Source: Angiostrongylus vasorum (lineage: Eukaryota; Nematoda; Chromadorea; Rhabditida; Metastrongylidae). From it: 64,000 bases of DNA. Below are positions 56,641 to 64,000 of this stretch, one piece after another. The position numbers were made by a program, and so were the translations under genes. Where the stretch lies: NCBI GenBank assembly GCA_018806985.1, contig JADANN010000260.1, positions 1 to 64,000 on the forward strand. Direction: 5' to 3'. How positions within the stretch are numbered: position 1 is the first letter of the stretch; each line of letters begins with the position of its first letter. The notes below the pieces were generated by a model. That model did not search any database. It worked only from the letters and a program-made list of their open reading frames with translations, and had not been told where the DNA came from.

Positions 56641-56798
56641 AGGTTAAAGTACTAGTGAGTACAGCAACTATTCCTTAAATAGTTCCTATTTCTATGTTAC
56701 CTTATGTCTTCTACAATAGCTGTCTACTTGTAACCGTTTTACATCTATTCTCGCACATTCTGTAAATTGTCTCTTAACGACCATTTCATGCAGTTGTT

Positions 56799-57260
56799 AT
56801 GAAGGTGGCTAGAAAGGGAATTCTGCCGTCCCAAAGAAGTTTCCGAACAAGTACCTGCGCCCTTTCACATGTAGCCCTATCAGATTGTGCTAGTAGAAAA
56901 GAACCGTTAGAACCTCTCTGTAGGCTCCGTCTTCAGTTTCCTTTGGCAAAGCACCACCCGCTACAGAAGTATTACATGCAGCCCATCGGAATTGACCTTC
57001 AAGTGTTCGCAGCGTTCGTCCGGTCTTCATCTAGTCCTTCAGTTCCTCAGTGCTCCAACTCTAGTGTTCGCCTAGCTTCCTTCAGTTGCATCACTTGTTC
57101 TCATTTCAATCTCGCTCGTATATATCCAGGTAACCACATATCGTCACATATTACACATTATTATTGTACCGTTGTTATTGCTATAAGCTGTTATAACCCA
57201 AACTCAAGGTTGTGCACGGCAGTTACGGAAAAAAAAGACCCGTGTGGCGAATTCATATAA
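56799..57260 (+). other. 153-codon ORF of doubtful meaning
   Basis: Open from ATG for 153 codons, Ser- and Cys-rich (FVRSSSSPSVPQCSNSSVRL), no known domain. An internal TATCCAG then GTAACC looks like a donor at about 57130. TGTTAT occurs near both ends (56796, 57190), so a solo LTR is another possibility, but I cannot show matching ends or a target duplication. Confidence 0.25.
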
Positions 57261-57910
57261 AGCCGTGCATTCCACGTACAACTAGCGGACAAAAGACAAA
57301 TCCGACCAACTCCCTAATCCACTGGCCAACTAGCACAATGAAGACTAACAGTGCATGAATTGTTCCGACGCATAGGCTAGCACTTCCTCCAAACCTAAGA
57401 ATAGTTTTGCATCGATCTGATTCAATAAACGCTTTTGAAATGGTCATCGTGTCAACCGTTCCTTCTGTGCCTTTAGATCTGCGTGGCAGCCCTTCCTATC
57501 ACAAATAAAAAAGGTTGTAAGACCACTGTTTACTTATTTTTCTCTTTACCAGCTTGTTTTTTCTTACTTAATCTAACTTAAATAAAATATGGGAACAGTA
57601 GAAGAACACTGAGGTCCACATGTAGGACAAAATGCCAGCTCTACAATGATAGTACGAGTTTAGTGCAAAGACAATAAAACATATTTAAGAAGAAGCCGCC
57701 AGACATAAGAAAGACGAAGGCAGGACCTCCTTCGTCACCGGACTTTTTCGACTTACAGGATCGACCCTACTATAGCAGGGGAAGCTATTTCGCGCACATA
57801 TTTTATACTACTGTTGAAACGGGAAATCCTTTTAAAAAAACGGAGCAAATTTCTCCCGATAATCACTAGAATTTATGCTATCTTATTGTAATTATAATTT
57901 AACCATGTTG
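57260..57910. other. No supported gene
   Basis: Spacer; nothing recognised. Confidence 0.4.
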
Positions 57911-57914
57911 TTAC

Positions 57915-58135
57915 ATTTTTTAACCGTTTTATTTACTACCTACTCTTTTTTGATGGCAGGGTATATTGCGAAATATAACTTCAATAAAGCTGAAATATTT
58001 GCAAAACTCCGGACCGCAGGTGTTTGGGTGAGGAACGAACGCGCTATTGTTCTTTCTGGAGAGTGCGCGCTCACCACCACATCAGGCGGGTCTTTGGTTT
58101 CTCCTGTCTCTCAGCTAGTTCATTGTTCATCATTC
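57915..58135 (-). repeat. tRNA-derived SINE
   Basis: Reverse orientation: TTTTATTTACTACCTACTC, AAAACTCCGGACCGCAGGTG, GAACGCGCTATTGTTCTTTC, CTCACCACCACATCAGGCGG. Confidence 0.75.
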
Positions 58136-58179
58136 ATTGCAATGATTAATAATACATTAATTTCTTGATGAGCAAAGAC

Positions 58180-58600
58180 GAGCTTGTTAATCTCAAGATT
58201 TATTCAATAGAATGCTGCCAGAGTTTCGGCGGTTTCGACTTTATCAGAATCTGGGAGAGTCAAATTGACATACAACGCATTCTTCGGAGCACTTTTATAA
58301 TCTCAACCGACAAAACTTAATGCATAAATGTTTATCCGCATAGTGAGTGGCTTTTTCTTAAACACTCACCGTTTTTCAAAGACCGACTTCCCTCTGACAT
58401 CGGTGTGACTAATCAACAAGTATTCTCCGTTATTGACACGGTAACACGAGATTGGTAAATAAAACTATTCGGCTAACGTTTCCACTCCCTCGTGTTCCTC
58501 AGAGCCGATGATCCCAGTCACATCGAGAGCTCGAACGACTGTGGACCACCGACTGGCTCTGCGGAGGACGAAGACGTCGAAACGTTCTTCGAATAAGGTT
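58180..58600. mobile_element. PLE end fragments with three hammerhead-like motifs
   Basis: Terminal PLE sequence like that at 10.2 kb. Motifs: 58217-58248 (minus; CTGATAA, CGAAAC, degenerate), 58471-58504 (minus; CTGAGGA, stem CAC/GTG around GAGGGA, GGAAAC, GTTAGCC, core intact but a different stem II), and 58556-58590 (plus; CTGCGGA, stem GACGAAGACGTC, GAAAC, GTT; one core base changed). The last two face away from each other, 50 bp apart. Confidence 0.5.
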
Positions 58601-58759
58601 CTTTATCAACCTCTTGTTAACTTGTCGATGAAAGAATACATGTCGATTGCTCACACCGAGGCTGAAGTAAAGTCGGTTTTTGAAATATTGTTGAACTATG
58701 CACTAGCTGTAATGATGCCGACTTCTCCAAGATGGATTGTCCGCAGAAAAACAAGTTGT

Positions 58760-59880
58760 TGTCACCGGACAATCACTATCAACAACTTCTCCTTCCTTTC
58801 CTGTTCTCCTGTGCTCACATTGTTTCGTGCACAGGAGAAGAAGAAAGGAAGGAATCGCAAAACCTAGCACGAATAATAGCCATTTCCAATGGCTACGTAG
58901 TAGAGGCCACTCGCGTTAGACAAAAACGTAGGGCAGTTCCCCAAAATAATGTTTCAGACGTAAATAAGATCCCTTTTAAGCTACCCTTCATATCAAATGA
59001 AGTAAGTTACACCTAAGAGATGGTTAAGAAAAAAGTGGTCTTGAAAATTATGTAACGATTATTGACATTCCACCCAATACCCTACGCCGTCAATTAGTTC
59101 GCAATCGTCTCTGTGATCGTTTGTACAGCTCAGAAAACTGTACGATCTGTCTTAACGGGAGAGACGGAGAATGCATGAGTTCATGTGTAATATACTCGAT
59201 CTCATGTAACGCATGTGGTGAGGAATATATTGGGGGAAACGGGTAGACCACTTTGTGTCCGCATAAAAGAACATCTAGATGGGAAAGCTAAAATTTGTCA
59301 GAACACTCCTCTACGCATAGGGCACAAAAGCACAACAGCGATGATTTTGAAGTAACTGTGCGGATCCTAGCGCAGGAATCGAAAACATCAACGCGCAAAA
59401 CCTCTTGAGGCGTTTTGGATAAATTTGAAAAATCCAAAGACGAACCGGAAAGACGAATGCCTCACCATCACACGTGACCTGGCGCCCTATTTCAAAATGA
59501 TATTTAGACCCCGAGTTGTGTCTTGCTCGCGACCCCACGTGAACATCGCGTGGGCCAGTCTCACTCGTAACATCACGGTGAGTAGCCTTTCAGTTCAATA
59601 TGGCGTAGAACTACATTCGACCGTCGCATCCTAACACACAATCTATTTAAAAGTTTGATCTTCATTAATAATTTAGCTTTTTCCACAGAATAATTAAAGT
59701 ATTTTAATATAAAAATACGTCCAGGCCCTGAGGAAAGCGAAATCGCCGAAACGTCAACCATCGACCAACAACACCAACAAGAACGACAACGACAACGAAG
59801 ACCTATACCAACCTCGCATCAGCAAAAGAAGATCAGTTTATAAGATCATATAAATAAAGTTATGAAAGTGTTTGGCTGAG
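58760..59880 (+). mobile_element. Penelope-like element, inverted partner of 51800-53000
   Basis: SQNLARIIAISNGYVVEATR and KIPFKLPFISNEVSYT (58850-59016), a frameshift, LRRQLVRNRLCDRLYSSENC-like linker, CTICLNGRDGEC, a GIY-YIG core shifted by one base (CGEEYIG, then extra G, TG), tail LEAFWINLKNPKTNRKDECL, and the hammerhead-like motif at 59726-59759. The 5' part folds back on itself (58789-58865). Confidence 0.85.
59726..59759 (+). ncRNA. Hammerhead-like motif, core intact
   Basis: CTGAGGA, stem GCGAAATCGC, CGAAAC, GTCAACC; about 190 bp beyond the PLE coding end, same strand. Confidence 0.6.
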
Positions 59881-59884
59881 TAGA

Positions 59885-59955
59885 TCGCATGTCAATTGTT
59901 GTTGTTTTTGTTGTCGTTGTTGTTGTTGGTGTTGTTGTTGGTGTTGTTGGTATTG
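59885..59955. repeat. (TTG)n microsatellite at RTE/PLE junction
   Basis: TTGTTGTTTTTGTTGTCGTT then GTTGTTGGTGTTGTTG: the complement of the tract at 51590-51790, but about a third as long. Confidence 0.9.
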
Positions 59956-60480
59956 AGAACGCCAATGCCACCGACCCCTCTACTGTCGGATGTTCCGAGA
60001 AACAGTTCTTCCCCGGTGTCAGAGACTGCTTTGAATGGCTGGCGTCGTCTCGCCTCGGCCTGGGAGATGACGTCGCACCTTATCCTTTTCGCCTGCATAA
60101 TCGAGTCTGCTATCGAGGACCCAGATGCAGGTGCACGTGCATTGTAGGGTACAGATCGTCACTTCAGTTCCTTGCGATTTAGGCACCCTAAGAATGGCCC
60201 TGAGATTTTGGCAGCGTCTCCGTATTCGTCCTGCGCAACGCTGCCGAATCGGAGGCCCTTTCGTGGTCGGGGAAATAAGGCTCGTTTCTCTTACTGTGTT
60301 TAGGTTTTGATCCCCAAGTATAGCCTGCTGAACTCTGAACGTGGAGGCTGGGTATACTCGCGGGTAGCTTGCCAGGCTCTCCCAGAGTGGACATGGAGCT
60401 TATTTGTTGGAGGCGACTCCTGATCGTCTCCCATATACTTCCCTGTCACTTGATTGCAGGCGAGTCGGAAAATTGCCGAA
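59955..60480 (-). mobile_element. RTE 5' UTR and endonuclease N-terminal fragment
   Basis: Minus strand: 5' leader (60480-60290; + strand reads CTCCCAGAGTGGACATGGAG), then ALRRTNTETLPKSQGHS-like and KRIRCDVISQAEARRR, DTGEELFLGTSDSRGVGGIG, running into Asn codons of the microsatellite. Same junction as at 51590. Confidence 0.8.
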
Positions 60481-61085
60481 ACAACGGGGAAACGCAGCAA
60501 AACGTAGCACGTAGCTTTGGCCTGTGCTTTAGTGGAGAAGGATCGCATGTGGCGACAAACTCGCGCAATTTGGTCTACTCGCCGAAAAACCCCCTAAAGT
60601 CGCCGAAACGTCAAAGAACGCGAAAAACGCCGAAATCTCGAAAAGTCTCCGAATCGTCGAGATTAGGGCTAAGCCTAACCCTAAGCTTCAAACCTCAAAA
60701 AGTCGCCGGAACCCCCGAAAACGCCAGAAACGTGAAAAAACACCAAACGGGTTACGGCAGCCGCGGCAACGAACCAAGTCGCCCCCAAAAAAACTGTCTT
60801 ATCGACCGAGGAGGTGGTGACGGGGGGGTATGTGGGGGTAAGGGGGGTGGAGGTGGGGCTTAGCCCCCTCAAGTAGGGAATCGGGTGGTCAAGTGGGCGA
60901 AGCTCACGAGGGGGTGGGTGGTGGGCATGGGGTGCTATAGATCCAAGGGAGGATGCCGCGCCAGGAAATCGCCCAGGAATGCGTTTTAAGCCCGAAAAAC
61001 GCGAAAAACGACCACGCGCACCCGTTACTGTAGCCGCGGAGGAGTTATCCGCCGCAACCCCGGAAAACGCGATTTTCAACACGCC
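60480..61085. other. GC-rich island of unknown nature
   Basis: Much richer in G and C than its surroundings. It contains many GCCGAAA/CGAAAAACGC-type repeats, G-runs (GACGGGGGGGTATGTGGGGG), a palindrome GGGGCTTAGCCCC, a telomere-like stretch at about 60661-60690 (TTAGGGCTAAGCCTAACCC), and two similar TTACGGCAGCCGCGGC / TTACTGTAGCCGCGG motifs. No gene. Probably a distinct repeat. Confidence 0.5.
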
Positions 61086-61129
61086 TACTCTATGCCCAGC
61101 GGGCTGTCAGTTAGTTATAGTACCAAGGT

Positions 61130-61290
61130 CCAGTGTTGCTATCCGCTGAGAAAAGTCTGGTACCAATTTGCCGACCGCGGAGGGATGGAAGTGTTGGTGA
61201 GCCACGGGCGCGGAGATCGATTCCATGTGTATGTTGCAAGGTGCCTCCAACTACTGCGCCACACGCGTCCTATCATGCTCATAAGGTGAG
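61130..61290. repeat. tRNA-like palindromic element, interior fragment
   Basis: GGTACCAATTTGCCGACCGC, GAGATCGATTCCATGTGTAT, GGTGCCTCCAACTACTGCGC; inverted ends not preserved. Confidence 0.6.
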
Positions 61291-61383
61291 CAGATCAAAT
61301 TGGTTGGTTCTCTAATCACAGAGAACACCTCGTACATATAGCATAGTCGTTCAGTGAACATCATGTACAACACGTCAGCTGTA

Positions 61384-64000
61384 TCACCTGCACTCCCTTT
61401 GATCGTCGAGTGACTCGAGCGAGCGTGAGTTGGCCAGACGTAACCAATCGTACTTCATGGACATCGTTCTTGTGAGATTTATTCGAAGACTAATTTTTCT
61501 ACAGGCTTTATCAAAGTCAGCAAGCATTCGTTCCGCTTGGCTAATGTTTGGAGTTATAAGAACGGTGTCATTAGCAAAGCAGAAATGGTGCAATTGCCGA
61601 CCATCGATTTTCAGCCCCATGTTGCCCCATTCCAATGTTCGCACGATCTTTCGACGGTGGCGGTAAAAGATTTTGGCCAGATGGTATCCCCTTGCGCAGC
61701 CGTTGTTTTTACGTCGATCTTAATATCGTTGTAGGATGGAAACATCTCTCTTGTGAAATTTTTTTATACAGCTCACGAAGAATTTCTTTATACAGAGTAG
61801 GGTCTCTGTGGCTGTAGAGGGCTTCCATGAATGTTTATATCTCACTTGAGTCAGAGGCCTTTTTTAAATCGACGAAAGTGAGACAGAGTGGTTCCTTGTA
61901 TCCTCGCGTTATTTCAGTGGGTTTTGTAATCGTATGGATGTGATTCATTGCACTGAACCCTTTTCGAAACCCTGTTTCTCAGATGACTATCCTTCGACCA
62001 GTGTTGTGTCAACCTTGTTTAGGATGACTCGAGTGAAAAGTTTGTAGAAAAGCAGATTGCGCGGTAGTTGCCGATATCGTGGTGATCACCTTTCATGAAC
62101 AATAACACGGTCATGCTGGTCTTCCATTGAGTAGGGGCCTTGCATTCAGACAGGGTAACATGTGAAGAGCCGACCCAGTGTGTTCACGAGAACTGGAGGA
62201 AGGTCCTTCAGGTGTTCAGATCTCATCCTTTCCGGGCCTGTAGCTGTTCGATTTTCCACCGACGAAATAGTATGTCAAACATCGGAAGGGAGAACCGATG
62301 GTACGACATATCCATCGTCCTTTATTTCATATGAAGGAGAGAGGGACGTGGCATATTGAAGAGATCTGAGTAATATTCGTTAATGATTTCCTCCATTGCC
62401 TTTCTGGAAGTTTTAGACAGACTTTAACTGTTCCGTCTGGGCGTAGGAGTGGAATCGTCTTGGTCTTGTAATTGGCGTAACTTCGGTGGGCTTCATGAAT
62501 GCTTTTCCCAGCCTCTGCAGCTCTGACCATAACTGCTGCTCTTCACTCTTTAAGATCCTCTTTTATCGCTTGTCTGCATTGCTTTGCAGTTCAAATGTGA
62601 GTTGGCGGTTGCCTGCAGCTCGTACGATTCCACACTGGCGTGTCAGCTTGAGAGTTTCTGGAGGCAGACGTCTCTTGGTGATTTTCGAACGCTCAGCTTT
62701 TATAGCGCTATCGTGAAGTTGAATGAGTCAGTCGTATTCCTAGTCGATGTTATCGAGAACGCCATCATCTCAATAGCCGAGTAAAGAGTTGAAGAACTCC
62801 CAGTTTGTAGTGGTTTTCGGACTTCGCTTTTTTGAATTTACTGGCTTTTTTCTCCTTGCCGGGAGAAGTAAGATATTGCACGATGAAGGCGATGGTCTGA
62901 TCTTATTTAGAATTTTGAGGCAACAGCGACATCGGTTAGGCAAAACCATCTATTTACTTTGATGTGGTCTATTTCGTTATGGCACTCTCCATTTGGAGAG
63001 TCCCACTTCCATGCGTTAGGGGTGGGGCTTCCAGAATTGCGAATTAGCACTAATGGACTTGCTGTTCATGATAAACTGGGCGAGCCGCTCACCATTCCCG
63101 TTTCATTCTAGTCCATGGGTCCCAATGTGACGTTCTTCAGACATTTTTTCTTGGTCCAAACTTGGCGTTTAAATCTCCTATGATGACCTTGAAGAATGTA
63201 TGGTCGTCTCCGTAGAATTTTTCAACTCCATATAAAATGAATAGACTTCTTCTTCGAAATAGTTTGATGTCGGCGCGTAAACGACGAAGATTGTCAGATC
63301 CGGTATTGTTCTGCACCTCTTCAATAATAAACGTTCAATTCAGATTGTTAGTTGTTCGAATGAATCCATATTCATGGACAAACTCGTGTTGACGAGAACG
63401 TCGACGCTGCGGACTACTCTGCTGTCGCACATTCCGAGAAACAGTTCAAATTCAGTGTCATAAACGGAGTTCAATGGGTGACGAGTTCTCTTCTTGGCCA
63501 GTCCGATGATCTCTTATCTTATCCTTCTTGCTTGCATGAGCGAGTCTTCTATAGAGCACTCGGATACAAGTGTACGTGCATTGTAGGCACAGATCGTCAC
63601 TTAGTTCTATGCGATCCATGCAGCTTACACTGACCCTGAGATTTTAGCGACCTCTCCGTACTCATCCAACCCAGCGCTAAGGGCTCTTTCGGGGTCAGGG
63701 AAATGAGACCCGTTTCTTTTACTGTTTTTAGTTTATTGATACCCACGTACAGCTTGTTAGGCTCCGAATGTGCTGCTGGGTATACTCACGGGTAGCGCTC
63801 CAGGCTTTCCCAGAGTCGACATGGAGCTTATTTGTTGGAGGCGACTCCTAATCGCCTCCCATATACTTCCCTGTCACTTGATTGCAGGATTTTGGCCGAA
63901 CTGACTCGTAGAATACAATCCGCATAAACTTTAACACACGCATATCGGCACAGCAGATACAAGTAGTCCATCCCCTGGATTCACCTGAACTCAGCGAAAC
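61384..64000 (-). mobile_element. RTE-type retrotransposon, second copy, broken and cut by window end
   Basis: Same plan as at 13651-16600, opposite end of the window: C terminus LESLDDQREC with stop at 61384-61386; RT block C reads HFCFANDTVLITP, so the catalytic FADD is FAND; linker AAEAGKSIHEAHRSYANYKT (62530); endonuclease remnants (63500-62950) in several frames; 5' leader from about 63710 to the window edge, so the element probably continues outside. Part of the RT region is deleted or scrambled compared with copy 1. Confidence 0.85.

Noticed and set aside
56799..57260. LTR of a BEL/Pao-type element
   Set aside because: TGTTAT near both ends only; no second LTR, primer-binding site or gag/pol seen, so kept as an unassigned ORF.
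58508..58867. 119-codon ORF upstream of the PLE at 58.8 kb
   Set aside because: It crosses PLE end fragments, a hammerhead-like motif and the fold-back; no coherent domain.
60681..61082. 133-codon minus frame in the GC-rich island
   Set aside because: GC-rich sequence lowers stop frequency; Pro/Ser-rich composition and repeated motifs argue against coding.

Overview
This window is eukaryotic and reads like repeat-rich intergenic DNA of a nematode, most likely a clade V / strongylid-type parasite (inference). Reasons: copies of the nematode spliced-leader SL1 exon, decayed exons of an NRPS like the nematode nemamide synthetase, an RBMX2-type splicing-factor gene with small introns, and RTE, mariner and Penelope-like elements (PLEs). 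There is no bacterial gene organisation, CRISPR array or rRNA. I see no complete host gene; long open frames are rare and nearly all recognisable coding sequence is broken.

Layout. 1-2 kb: two opposed copies of repeat family A. 2-6.1 kb (+): a decayed NRPS (adenylation, carrier and condensation domains), split by an inserted repeat (IR element). 6.4-7.9 kb (-): exon-like pieces of unknown identity. 8-9.3 kb: a tRNA-like palindromic element and tRNA-derived SINEs. 9.5 kb: a mariner relic. 10.2-10.9 kb: a PLE relic. 11.6-12.2 kb (-): RBMX2 pseudogene with introns retained. 13.65-16.6 kb (-): a nearly full-length but broken RTE retrotransposon, abutting an inverted second copy of the IR element (16.6-17.75 kb). 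20-22 kb: tRNA-like palindromic element fused to a mariner. 26 kb: PLE reverse-transcriptase relic carrying an SL1 exon. 28.4 kb: a possible Ly6-like exon. 30-43 kb: mostly repeats, with PLE pieces at 36-40 kb, a SINE palindrome at 40.8 kb and purine-rich tracts. 43.3-48 kb (-): several exon-like segments with good splice signals, a candidate unidentified gene. 49.7-53.7 kb: RTE 5' end, an intact PLE C-terminal ORF with a GIY-YIG nuclease, then a composite RTE/PLE unit. 54.2 kb (-): F-box exon. 58.8-60.5 kb: inverted copy of the composite unit. 60.5-61.1 kb: GC-rich island. 61.4-64 kb (-): second decayed RTE, running off the window.

The elements are linked. PLE relics carry hammerhead-ribozyme-like motifs just beyond their coding 3' ends. 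One PLE relic has SL1 joined exactly where other copies have a 3' splice site, so it looks like a retrocopy of a trans-spliced transcript. RTE endonuclease and PLE sequence share one chimeric junction in two inverted copies. The two clearest host-gene relics (NRPS, RBMX2) are unprocessed, broken copies lying between these elements.
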